Translations under genes and position numbers: made by a program
Shown: positions 19,114-27,247 of the stretch, one piece after another
How the letters are laid out: each line of letters starts with the position of its first letter
How positions within the stretch are numbered: the first letter of the stretch is position 1
NCBI GenBank assembly: GCA_900208305.1
Contig: OAPG01000032.1
Location: 1-35,504, forward strand
Length of the DNA: 35,504 bases
Direction: 5' to 3'
DNA from: Melanopsichium pennsylvanicum
Lineage: Eukaryota; Basidiomycota; Ustilaginomycetes; Ustilaginales
The notes under the pieces: generated by a model
What the model was told of the DNA's origin: nothing
What the model saw: only the letters and a program-made list of their open reading frames with translations
The model's database searches: none

Positions 19114-19185
19114 GCCTCAATAGCTTAGATGGTAGAGCATAGAACTGAAGCTTCTAACGGATTGGTTCGATTCCAGTTTGAGGCA
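19114..19185 (+). tRNA. trnF: tRNA-Phe(GAA), copy 2
   Basis: Mirror of 623-694. Confidence 0.95.
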
Positions 19186-19572
19186 TAAAAAGTATAGAGT
19201 TGAGTAGTAATTAATAAAAAGTTTAGTTAAATTAAATTCTAGTTAAAAATAATGAATATATTAATATATATACTGGTAATAAAAATCGAATATTTTAATA
19301 GAGCAAAATGTTTTTATATAATAAAACATAAACATTTTAGATAGTCCTCGATAAACGAAGTGGAACACTCCTTTCTCTTTCTTGTTATTTCATTTTAGTA
19401 TATTTGCATGTTAATCATATTAAAAAAAGAGTATTAATATATTTAATATAACGACCAACAATGTAACCAGATTGTTTATATATATAGGTATATGAATAAG
19501 TAATAGGGGCCCACCCCAAAAAAGTAAAGTTTCGTTTTTTTTCTATCTTTATAACCCCATTATGTTAAATAA
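19186..19572. other. AT-rich spacer between tRNA-Phe and tRNA-Tyr
   Basis: No gene seen. It contains a short GC palindrome GGGGCCCACCCC near 19506-19517. Mirror at 236-622; third copy at 34131-34517. Confidence 0.5.
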
Positions 19573-19656
19573 TGCAGATATGCTCTATTGGTTGGGGCGG
19601 TGCTCTGTAAAAGCATTGGCTGTATGCCGTGGTGAGTTCGAATCTCACATCTGCAA
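19573..19656 (+). tRNA. trnY: tRNA-Tyr(GUA), copy 2
   Basis: Mirror of 152-235. Confidence 0.95.
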
Positions 19657-20226
19657 AAAGAAAAAGTTTATTTTCTAATAGATAGCTGTGTTTACACTAC
19701 GTTAAATAGATATTTATTTAACTTTTATGCCGTGCCTATAAAATAGAATCTATCTTTTTTTTTATAAATAGGATATCTAATAGAGGTAAAATAGAATATT
19801 TTCTTTCTTTTTTCTAGAATTTTCTCGTAGGAAAAAAGAAGAAAAAAGGAATGCGCTAATAAAAAGAAATAAATTTTTATGTGGTGGCGCTGCGCTGGCG
19901 CGACAAGATAATATACTATAAAATCTAAAATGTAGGACTCTCTTCTTATATGCTGCTAAGAAAATATCGTAGATATTTTATGCCGGATATTTAAGTAGCC
20001 ATGTGTTTTGTGTTTAGTGTTTTCATGGTTAATTATGAATATCTATTATAATTAGTTGTCAAATTAAACTTATTTATAATAAAACGCCCGAAGGATGTTT
20101 ATTGTATGCAGATATAAAATAACAGTATTAAATCTCTTCTTTTTTTTTTCTCCGTAAAAAATAGCCGCTAACAAAAAAGAAGGCGTAGGCGAAGATTTTA
20201 GTCAAAATAAAATGGATTTGTGTGTA
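19657..20226. other. Gene-free junction of A' and B
   Basis: Contains the point (19807) where the window start would join, and a GC cluster (GGTGGCGCTGCGCTGGCGCG, 19881-19903) related to that at the A' inner boundary. It also holds a copy of the GGCGTAGGCGAAGATTTTA element near 20180. No gene seen. Mirror at 33478-34046. Confidence 0.5.
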
Positions 20227-20312
20227 CGGACGCGGGGAGATTCGAACTCCCGGTTCTCGGTAAGAACTCCTAGACTCAAGCCAGGTACATTAAACCACTC
20301 TGTCACACGTCC
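20227..20312 (-). tRNA. trnS: tRNA-Ser(UGA)
   Basis: Class II: acceptor GGACGTG/CGCGTCC, anticodon stem CCTGG/CTAGG with loop CTTGAGT (TGA), variable arm GTTCT...AGAAC, T arm GGGAG-TTCGAAT-CTCCC. Mirror copy at 33392-33477. Confidence 0.95.
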
Positions 20313-20327
20313 TTTCAATTAATTTTT

Positions 20328-20340
20328 CGCTTGCGCGCGG
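20328..20340. repeat. Short GC cluster CGCTTGCGCGCGG
   Basis: Half-length member of the GCGCAAGCGC family, next to tRNA-Ser(UGA). Mirror at 33364-33376. Confidence 0.85.
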
Positions 20341-21235
20341 ATTTATTTCATATATAGAATAAACATTTTCGTAGCGTTTACTTTTTATGCTGGCGTTAAT
20401 AAAAAATAGACTGAAAGAAACTATTTTTGTTATTTCACTATGATATATAAATATATCTCCTATATATATAATTATTTATATAGGAATCGGTAAGCGTAAT
20501 TTTAAAAAGAAAACATACCGGTCTTTTTTTGTGTTTTCGTATTCTAATTTTCTTGCCTTATTAAGTAATCAAAATTTTATTATCTAGGAATATAATAAAT
20601 AAATACCAGCTATTATATAGTAAAATTAACGGAGAAGACATCTATAAATTTTCATTTTATGCTAACTTATTTAGGGATCGGACCTATGCATTAATTTGTA
20701 TTAAAAGATCTACTATAATTAATTTCATTTTATATATATAAATATTTATATATATAATTAGTATTGTAATAGTACCGGTCCTTTAAAATGCGTTCGAAAA
20801 AGAAAAAGTTTCTTTTATATCTGAAGAAAGTAGGTGTGCTGCAGTTATAAAAATCTGATATTATAGTAGTGTCCTCTATTTGTATATATACTCTTACTAA
20901 TCTTACTAGATTTTGAATAATACAAATACTATGGCCTATTCAATTTCAATTAAACAAGCGTCAACAGATAAAATTTATAAGGTATGCGAAAAATGTAAAT
21001 ACAATTTTATAACGATGTAATATTGTAATTATTAAATTGTTTGAAGTAAACATTTAATATATACATAAGAAATTTTCATTGAATTACTAACTTTAGTACG
21101 TTGCGTCTATAAATATAATATGTATAGTCTATATATATTATATAGTAATTTAAAGGTATATTATTGATATATGAAAAAGAATTCTTTTAATATAGATATA
21201 TAACCTATATAGATTTATATATGTAGAAAATATAT

Positions 21236-21268
21236 CGCACAATAAAAATCTATGATTTTTATAGGGCG
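21236..21268. repeat. AT palindrome flanked by CGC/GCG
   Basis: AATAAAAATC-TAT-GATTTTTAT with CGCAC on the left and GGGCG on the right, so the element can form one long hairpin with a GC-rich base. Mirror at 32436-32468. Confidence 0.75.
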
Positions 21269-21369
21269 TATTACTTATAATCCTATTTAATCGGCCGGGC
21301 CTATAAAATAGGTAATGAGAGCATTAACGCTGTAATCAAAAAGGAATATAAAGATTATAAATAATATGA

Positions 21370-21383
21370 CCGCGCGCAAGCGC
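21370..21383. repeat. Short GC cluster CCGCGCGCAAGCGC in the cox3 leader
   Basis: Lies 37 bases before the cox3 ATG, so it is probably within the 5' untranslated region. Mirror at 32321-32334. Confidence 0.85.
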
Positions 21384-21420
21384 AAAATTAACATCCTTTT
21401 ATAATATATACAAATTAACA

Positions 21421-22257
21421 ATGAACACACAAAACACAACACTATCACGAACACAATTTCAATTTCAGCCATTCCATCTAGTTACACCTAGTCCATGGCC
21501 ACTACTAACATCATTTGGACTTCTAATTCCAACTTCAGCAGCAGTAATGTACTTTAACGGTTACGCTAACCCTCTTGGAGGTTCAGGAGCTCTACTAGTT
21601 GGAATCGGGCTAGCAACAACAGTTGCAGCTATGACTCTATGGTTCCGAGATGTAGTAGCAGAAGGAACATTCCTTGGAGATCATACAATCCTAGTACAAA
21701 AAGGAATTACTATGGGTGTTGCTCTATTTATTATCTCAGAGGTATTCTTCTTTATCTCAGTGTTCTGGGCATTCTTCCACTCAAGTCTATCACCAACAGT
21801 AGAACTAGGAGCTCAATGGCCACCAGTTGGTATCGCTACAATTAATGCATTCGAGCTACCACTACTAAATACTATTCTACTACTATCATCAGGAGCTACT
21901 GTTACATATGCACACCACTCTGTAATTGAAGGTAACCGACGAGGTGCTATCCTAGGAACACTAATGACACTAATCTTTGCTGTTCTATTTACAATCTGTC
22001 AAGGTATCGAGTATGTAAATGCTGGATTTACAATTGCTGATGGTGTATTTGGATCAACATTCTTCTTTTCAACTGGATTCCATGGTGTACATGTAATTAT
22101 TGGTACTGCCTTTATCGCAGTAGCATTCTTCCGAATGCTAAGTTACCATCTAACAGACCACCACCACCTAGGATTTGAAGCATCAATCCTATACTGGCAC
22201 TTTGTTGATGTTGTTTGGCTATTCCTATTCATCTCAGTATACTGGTGGGGAAGCTAA
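21421..22257 (+). CDS. cox3: Cytochrome c oxidase subunit 3 (copy 1)
   Basis: Membrane subunit of complex IV in the inner mitochondrial membrane. At 278 residues it is slightly longer than the usual 260-270, owing to a short N-terminal extension before FQPFHLVTPSPWPLL. Landmarks: WFRDVVAEGTFLGDHT at 74-89, ISEVFFF with Glu107, FWAFFHSSLSPTVELGAQWPP at 115-135, YAHHSVIEGNRRGA at 163-176, TGFHGVHVIIG, and the C-terminal WHFVDVVWLFLFISVYWWGS. All Trp codons are TGG and Arg codons CGA. The frame is intact, with an ATG 37 bases after a GC cluster. tRNA-Ile follows about 290 bases downstream, then cob, in the same direction. An identical copy lies at 31447-32283. Confidence 0.97.
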   Translation: MNTQNTTLSRTQFQFQPFHLVTPSPWPLLTSFGLLIPTSAAVMYFNGYANPLGGSGALLVGIGLATTVAAMTLWFRDVVAEGTFLGDHTILVQKGITMGVALFIISEVFFFISVFWAFFHSSLSPTVELGAQWPPVGIATINAFELPLLNTILLLSSGATVTYAHHSVIEGNRRGAILGTLMTLIFAVLFTICQGIEYVNAGFTIADGVFGSTFFFSTGFHGVHVIIGTAFIAVAFFRMLSYHLTDHHHLGFEASILYWHFVDVVWLFLFISVYWWGS

Positions 22258-22334
22258 TATAGAGAAATCTACGGTGAATCGAATCGAATATTTGTCCCCC
22301 CTACTAAAATATGTGATTGCGCCTATAAAAAATA

Positions 22335-22364
22335 GAATATGAATATGAATATGAATATGAATAT
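22335..22364. repeat. (GAATAT)5 tandem repeat
   Basis: Five exact hexamers just downstream of cox3, growing out of a GCGCCTATAAAAAATAGAATAT palindrome half. Mirror at 31340-31369. Confidence 0.9.
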
Positions 22365-22405
22365 TTTTGCCGAATGTTCGGTCAACTAAATTTAACTAGT
22401 TAAAT

Positions 22406-22437
22406 GCGCCAATAAAAATAGAAGATTTTATAGGTGC
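22406..22437. repeat. AT palindrome flanked by GCGCC/GGTGC
   Basis: GCGCCAATAAAAATAGAAGA followed by TTTTATAGGTGC is the clearest member of a dispersed family: a GC-rich base, an AATAAAA...TTTTAT stem and a short AGAATAT-like centre. Mirror at 31267-31298. Confidence 0.75.
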
Positions 22438-22548
22438 GGGAAAGATTTTTATAACTATAAATCGCGGGAAAGGACATCTAATACGAAAAATGAATATTTA
22501 TAATAGTGCTAGATACTTTTATTATATAAGAATAGAAAATACTTAAAT

Positions 22549-22618
22549 TGTCCTTAATTCAACGGTTAGAATGTGTTTCCGATAAAGACATTATAGAGGT
22601 TCGATTCCTCTAGGACAA
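22549..22618 (+). tRNA. trnI: tRNA-Ile(GAU)
   Basis: Acceptor TGTCCTT/TAGGACA (last pair mismatched), anticodon stem TGTTT/AGACA with loop CCGATAA (GAT), T arm AGAGG-TTCGATT-CCTCT. Mirror copy at 31086-31155. Confidence 0.93.
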
Positions 22619-23257
22619 AATACAAATTAAAGGAGCCTGTTTAAATTTCTTCTAATAAAAAAAGGATAAAAAAGAAAGCCGTAGGCGAATATTTTAAAAT
22701 AAAATAAAAGAAAATAAAATATAGTCCGCGGCCTCTTATTAACTTAACTATAAAAAAAGAAAAAGAACAGAACTGAACTGAACAGAACTGTAATAATAAA
22801 AAATGCTTAACATAATTATCATTATTTTACTTTTATATAAGTGTAAAAAATGAAATTCATTTTGTTTTTTAATTGAATGATTTATATAGGTGTTGAGATA
22901 ATTGAATCTTATCAATGATATAAGCCTTAAAAATAGTAATTTATATAAGAGCTATAAAATATTCTATTCTAAAAAATAGAATGACTAAAATTAGTGGAAA
23001 TAGTAATATACCATAGAGTCGTGTATATTTACAGAACAGTATGGATAAAAATTCATAGAATATAATAGAAGTGTTCTACTTCTTTATCTATTCTAAATTA
23101 AAAATATTGAATATCTTAGTAAGATATAGTACATTAAAAGAAAGGATAAGTAAATAACAATAAGATGGAATAGAAAAATCCTTATCATAATATAAATAAA
23201 ATAGGATAAAAATATTTTAACTATATTAAATGAAAGGTAAAAAAAAGAAAAAAGTTA
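22619..23257. other. Gene-free leader region of cob
   Basis: AT-rich. It contains a GCCGTAGGCGAATATTTTA element (about 22678-22696), an imperfect GAACAGAACTGAACTG repeat near 22765-22790, and AT palindromes. No gene seen. Mirror at 30447-31085. Confidence 0.5.
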
Positions 23258-23458
23258 ATGCGACTACTTAAATCACATCCTATTCTAGGTCTAGTTAATA
23301 GTTACCTAGTTGATAGTCCACAACCTTCGAATATTTCTTACATGTGGAACTTTGGATCACTACTAGGAACTTGTCTAGTAATCCAAATTCTTACAGGAGT
23401 ATTTCTAGCTATGCATTATACACCATCAGTTGATCTAGCATTTATTAGTGTTGAGCAT
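23258..23458 (+). CDS. cob: Apocytochrome b, exon 1
   Basis: Cytochrome b is the haem-bearing membrane subunit of complex III. Exon 1 gives 67 codons from [23 protein letters not shown] to AFISVEH, including the N-terminal helix and [23 protein letters not shown] place the splice site after CAT at 23458, since the exon then ends in T as group I introns require, and EH joins IMRDVNYGW of exon 2 in frame. The continuing frame past the splice site (to 23521) is intron. cob is incomplete here: exons 1-3 add to 143 codons, whereas a full protein has about 385. Confidence 0.93.
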
Positions 23459-24996
23459 ACTTTTTTAAAAGTCCTATTGATGTGCTCATTAAACTTCGCT
23501 ATATGCTGGAAAGCCTATTAAGCCATATAGTACTAATTTATAAAAAGAAGTAAAAATCTAAAGGATCATAAGGGACAATCAGCAGGAAACCAAATCTTAA
23601 ATTTAAGAAAGTAGGATCCTCAGAGACTACACGCGAGGCTTTTATTAATTTATAAATAAACTTAGATTATTAAAAATAAAAAAGAAAATAAATTGTTGAT
23701 ATAATAAAAGATAATATAGTCCAAGGCAACGATCTCACAGCTTAGCGTGTCAAGTATCGTGCTTTAACTATATAAAAAAGAGATTAAAACTTTTACTAAA
23801 GAAGAATTCAAACAGTGGCTAGTTGGATTTATTGATGCGCCCGTAAATTTTTAAGTTTTTATGGATCGTAAGTATCTACGTGTTATGTTCCGAATTAACC
23901 TACATATTGATGATATTGAAATTCTTTATAAAATTAAAGAGTTTATAGGTGTAGGTAAAGTAATTATTAATAAAAATAGTGCTGTATATGTTATTAATAA
24001 TACTGCTGATTTTATTAATATACTATTTCCTATTCTAGATCAATATAAGCTACTAACTACAAAATATCTCGATTATCTATATTTTTGTAAAGTAGTTAAA
24101 AAGCTAGTAATTAATAAAAGTTCTGTATTTATAGGATCGGATCTAACATGGCTAAAAACCAGTATTAAAAATATGAATACAGGTCGACAGTCTATTAATT
24201 ATGAACTAATTCCAAATACACTAATAACACTATTTTTGTTTATTGGTTAGTTCCTTACTTTAAAATTGTACAAAATGTCCGAAATACACATGTTCTAGCT
24301 TCAATCTCTAAATTTTATAATTTCACTATCAACTGAATTTCAATTTAGTCAATTTTCTGTATCACTAAAATAAAATAGAATAAAAATACTAATGTACTAG
24401 TTATTTAATATAATAATATTGATTCTCTTCATGATATTCTAGCACATCTTCTTATTCAATTTCCATTCCAAACACGAAAAGGAACTGATTTTATTATTGG
24501 TGTATTGTACTATATATACATAAATTTGGTTATATTTATCTAACAGAAGGACGTAAACTAGCAGTAGCTATTGCTTATTTTGTTAATAAATCATGATATA
24601 GTACAGCAATTAAATAAGTTAATACACCTAATATTGATATTGCACTGTTTGATACTTCTCTACCTGTAACACTAACTCCAAAAATGACTCATCTAGAGCT
24701 ATCACAAAATTTGAATTTGAATTTGAATTTGAATTTTGCTAAAACTTATAAAACACGAAATGTTTGGGTTTATGATTATAATGTGCTAGTAAAAGGTAGT
24801 CTTTTTACGAGTAATGCGGAAGCTGCCGCTAGTGTTGGGCTAAATGGTACAACTCGAATTGTAGCACGATATCTTGATACTGGTAAATCCTATCAAGAAC
24901 GATATGAATTTACAACAAAAGCTAAGTAAATATTATTTTATAAAAATATTTGATTTTATTAGCTAGCGCACAAATTTCTGTGAGTATCTTTCTTTG
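23459..24996 (+). other. cob intron 1, group I
   Basis: Group I catalytic core elements are visible near the 5' end: P/Q-like GGGACAATCAGCAGGAAACC (about 23571-23590), R-like CCTCAGAGACTACACG (23619-23634) and S-like GATAATATAGTCC (about 23710-23723). The intron ends in G at 24996, before ATTATGCGAG of exon 2. The ORF lies downstream of the core. Mirror at 28708-30245. Confidence 0.85.
23775..24929 (+). pseudogene. Broken double-LAGLIDADG endonuclease in cob intron 1
   Basis: The first motif is present as [12 protein letters not shown] (canonical GFIDAEGNF), with the acidic-Gly pair altered, followed by an in-frame TAA at about 23851. The frame then continues with [20 protein letters not shown] to LFIG (24246). 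There the second LAGLIDADG block is missing: the sequence jumps to LVPYFKI in another frame. Later pieces, in shifting frames, are [26 protein letters not shown] and [16 protein letters not shown] (24684-24929). The last piece is stretched by an AATTTG hexamer repeat and ends in a repeat-type domain ([20 protein letters not shown]...[10 protein letters not shown]). Both active-site motifs are damaged, so endonuclease or maturase activity is unlikely. Mirror at 28775-29929. Confidence 0.85.
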
Positions 24997-25188
24997 ATTA
25001 TGCGAGATGTTAACTATGGATGGCTAATTCGATACCTACACGCTAATACAGCATCCTTTTTCTTTATCTTTGTATATCTTCACATTGGACGAGGACTATA
25101 CTATGGATCATACAAATCACCACGAACACTACTATGGTCAATTGGAGTTATTATTCTAGTTCTAATGATGGCTATTGCTTTCCTTGGT
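24997..25188 (+). CDS. cob: Apocytochrome b, exon 2
   Basis: 64 codons, [20 protein letters not shown] to MMAIAFLG, joining exon 1 in frame. It contains the helix B region with the two His ligand positions (HANTAS and [14 protein letters not shown]). The splice site is placed after GGT at 25188, as exon 3 begins YVLPYGQM. The frame runs on into intron 2, so the intron ORF is an extension of this exon. Confidence 0.92.
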
Positions 25189-25314
25189 TTTATTGGCCAA
25201 AAATGGATGTGTTTTTATAATATCGATATAACTAATATTCAATATCTTTCTATTCCTACTCTTCTTATTCCTAGTTCACGTCTACAATCTATTCTTGATA
25301 AACAGAATATTAAA

Positions 25315-25328
25315 CCGCGCATAGCGCC
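25315..25328. repeat. GC cluster CCGCGCATAGCGCC inside intron 2 ORF
   Basis: Splits NIKP from the family's next segment; variant of the family with an imperfect GGCGC...GCGCC palindrome. Mirror at 28376-28389. Confidence 0.85.
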
Positions 25329-25679
25329 TTCTATTTGAAAATCTTACTAATCCTGATACAAAAAAGATTGCTTATCAATCTCTTAAATCTTTCTCAGGTA
25401 TTTATATGATTATTAATCTAGTAACAGGGGAATATTATGTAGGTAGTGCTGTTACAGGTAATCTTTATATGCGTTTCCATAAGCATCTATTCTCTTTTAC
25501 AGGAAATAAACGAGTTGCTAATGCTGTAAACAAATATGGACTATCTCAATTTGCATTTCTAGTACTAGAAATTGTACCACAAGAAAATAAAATGGATAGT
25601 ACACTTCTTCTTAATCGAGAAGATTATTATCTACAGACTCTGAAACCACAATACAATATTGCACCTCTTGCTAGTAATA

Positions 25680-25693
25680 GGCGCTGCGCGCGG
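25680..25693. repeat. GC cluster GGCGCTGCGCGCGG inside intron 2 ORF
   Basis: Lies between LASN and GWKHSEES of the GIY-YIG protein, where reading frame changes. Mirror at 28011-28024. Confidence 0.85.
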
Positions 25694-26462
25694 ATGGAAA
25701 CATTCCGAAGAGTCTCTAGCTAAAATGCGTGATAATTATTCTGAAGAACGACGAGAACGAGTTGGAAATATTAACAAAGGAAAAACACTTTCTCAAGAAA
25801 CACGTGAACTTATTCGTAAAGCAGCACTACTTCGATAACCTATGTCTATTGAATCACGAATGAAATGTTCCACTAATATGCGACCTGTTACTATTATAAA
25901 TCTTGATGGTTCTAATCCTATTCATTTTATAAGCATTAAGGAAGCAAGTATTGCGATTTCATGTGCTGAAAAGACTATTCAACGTGCTCTAAATGGGGCC
26001 GGTGTTATTAAGAATAAATTTCTTGTTAAAAACAACTAAAGATACTATTGAATAATTAGTTATATTAATATACTGCAAAGTTTAATATAAAAATACATTT
26101 ATAGTCCTATTGTTTTCCCCTTTTTAATCTGTATAGAGAATAGGGTTAATAATGATAGAATACCTCGACGGGGGTATTGGAGATAGTAATTATAATATTA
26201 TCTTTGGCAATGCGAGTGAAAACGGTCAACGGAAGTTATCACCTTTCAAGACCGTCGGTTGTATACACGATCGCTACAGACTGGGTCACTTGTGGGTGCC
26301 TGAAATGGTGCTTAATGTACAGTCGGACATCTAAAGTAAAGACAAAATCTGTACTACTTTTCAAGGCCTAAAATGATATAAATAATAGTAATATGATTAT
26401 TTATTGATTAGGTACAACTATTATTTACTGTGATAATATATAGTAAATAGATAGAGATGTTG

Positions 26463-26498
26463 TATGTTCTGCCTTACGGACAAATGAGTCTATGGGGT
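26463..26498 (+). CDS. cob: Apocytochrome b, exon 3 (36 bases)
   Basis: Twelve codons, [12 protein letters not shown], between introns 2 and 3. The downstream exons (from ATVITNL onward in other fungi) are absent from the window, so cob cannot be completed from this DNA. Confidence 0.88.
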
Positions 26499-26849
26499 AA
26501 AATTTATTGCCCCACATGCATTAATAATAGTTATATTATCTTCGGATCCTTTATCTTCATTACTGTTTATCTTAGCGATAATCTTATAGCAAAACGACTA
26601 CCAGCTACATCTCGAGTTGGAGCACATAATATGGATATTCTATCTATTATTTTTGGTTCTCTTCTGGGAGATAGTCACGCTGAACGGCGTGCTATAGGTA
26701 ATGGTACTCGTATTAGTTTTTCTCAAGAAGCTATTCATAAAGAATATCTTCTTTGGCTTCACAATCTTATTTCTAATCTAGGGTATAGTACACCTAATCT
26801 ACCAAAATTCAAACTCGACTAGGTCTAGGTGGTAAACTTCGATATGTCA
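26499..26849 (+). CDS. cob intron 3 LAGLIDADG ORF, truncated at the palindrome centre
   Basis: Frame continues from exon 3. Family features: LIAKRLPATSRVGAHN and the first LAGLIDADG motif IIFGSLLGDSHAE (about 26647-26690), then GNGTRISFSQE and YLLWLHNLISNLGY. After NLPKFK one A seems missing from an A run (26812-26814), giving LD and a stop at about 26820. In the next frame the family sequence continues as RLGLGGKLRYVIRFQTAG into the spacer. The second motif and the rest of the intron are missing. The mirror (26897-27247) instead ends GYRTRSRW because it lacks 28 nt. Confidence 0.85.
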
Positions 26850-26882
26850 TTCGGTTTCAGACCGCCGGGATTCTGTGGGACC
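26850..26882. other. 33-nt spacer at the palindrome centre
   Basis: The arms meet around 33 nt that are not self-complementary: the arm ends with GATATGTCA at 26841-26849 and resumes as TGACATATC at 26883-26891. The spacer is not random filler. In the right frame it continues the LAGLIDADG ORF of cob intron 3 (reading FQTAGILWD after the family's GLGGKLRYVIR stretch). The turn point therefore lies inside a coding sequence, as expected for fold-back copying, an end-to-end fusion or a chimeric read. Confidence 0.85.
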
Positions 26883-26896
26883 TGACATATCGAAGT

Positions 26897-27247
26897 TTAC
26901 CACCTAGACCTAGTCCTATACCCTAGATTAGAAATAAGATTGTGAAGCCAAAGAAGATATTCTTTATGAATAGCTTCTTGAGAAAAACTAATACGAGTAC
27001 CATTACCTATAGCACGCCGTTCAGCGTGACTATCTCCCAGAAGAGAACCAAAAATAATAGATAGAATATCCATATTATGTGCTCCAACTCGAGATGTAGC
27101 TGGTAGTCGTTTTGCTATAAGATTATCGCTAAGATAAACAGTAATGAAGATAAAGGATCCGAAGATAATATAACTATTATTAATGCATGTGGGGCAATAA
27201 ATTTTACCCCATAGACTCATTTGTCCGTAAGGCAGAACATACAACAT
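26897..27247 (-). CDS. cob exon 3 and intron 3 ORF, mirror copy
   Basis: Second copy of 26463-26820, with exon 3 at 27206-27241. After NLGY the sequence jumps over 28 nt relative to the other arm, and the frame ends shortly afterwards at RTRSRW. Otherwise identical. Confidence 0.85.
   Translation of the reverse strand: MLYVLPYGQMSLWGKIYCPTCINNSYIIFGSFIFITVYLSDNLIAKRLPATSRVGAHNMDILSIIFGSLLGDSHAERRAIGNGTRISFSQEAIHKEYLLWLHNLISNLGYRTRSRW

Larger units (their letters stand above)
13086..19807. repeat. Inverted repeat arm A' (right copy)
   Basis: Reverse complement of 1-6722. The inner edge at 13086 directly follows a GC-rich cluster (13073-13085) that is not part of the repeat. At 19807 the match with the left copy runs out only because the window begins there. 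The same sequence continues into the B palindrome, so this arm exists a third time, in part, at 33896-35504. Confidence 0.95.
20313..21420. other. 1.1-kb gene-free region upstream of cox3
   Basis: Extremely AT-rich with many TATA-type runs. No tRNA, rRNA or credible ORF. GC clusters lie at each end (20328-20340 and 21370-21383), and an AT palindrome at 21236-21268. It could hold the cox3 promoter or an origin, but no specific motif is recognised. Mirror at 32284-33391. Confidence 0.5.
25189..26039 (+). pseudogene. Broken GIY-YIG endonuclease in cob intron 2, hit twice by GC clusters
   Basis: It begins in frame with exon 2 (to ILDKQNIKP), then a GC cluster (25315-25328) and a frame change. 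It resumes as [10 protein letters not shown], then [31 protein letters not shown] at about 25400 and YVG at 25435, an intact catalytic signature with NREDYYL further on. A second GC cluster (25680-25693) again shifts frame before [14 protein letters not shown]. An in-frame TAA (about 25837) stands where a Lys codon is expected in RKPMS. The final piece, 25842-26039, is an intron-encoded nuclease repeat ([19 protein letters not shown]). The nuclease core could still be made from 25406 as a 105-residue fragment, but lacks its DNA-binding tail. Mirror at 27665-28515. Confidence 0.85.
25189..26462 (+). other. cob intron 2, group I
   Basis: The core lies after the ORF: R-like CGCTACAGACTGGG (26272-26285) pairing with S-like AATGTACAGTCGGAC (about 26313-26327), preceded by ATGCGAGTGAAAACGG. 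The intron ends in G at 26462. Mirror at 27242-28515. Confidence 0.82.
18198..26849. repeat. Arm of the giant palindrome, left side (end of A' plus B)
   Basis: Matches 26883-35504 in inverted orientation; paired positions add to 53704 over almost the whole length (for example cox3 21421-22257 and 31447-32283). Differences seen are a 28-nt segment next to the centre and 1- and 2-base indels near the outer end. The outer end coincides with the edge of a hexanucleotide array and with the window end, so the true palindrome is probably longer, up to the repeat edge at 13086. Confidence 0.95.

Noticed and set aside
20313..21420. Candidate rRNA gene or replication origin upstream of cox3
   Set aside because: No conserved rRNA core sequences or known origin blocks seen; base composition alone is not evidence.
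21639..21845. 68-codon frame inside cox3 (mirror 31859-32065)
   Set aside because: Shadow frame of an intact, conserved gene.
26152..26371. Two overlapping short frames in cob intron 2
   Set aside because: They cover the conserved group I core, so the sequence is constrained as RNA, not protein.
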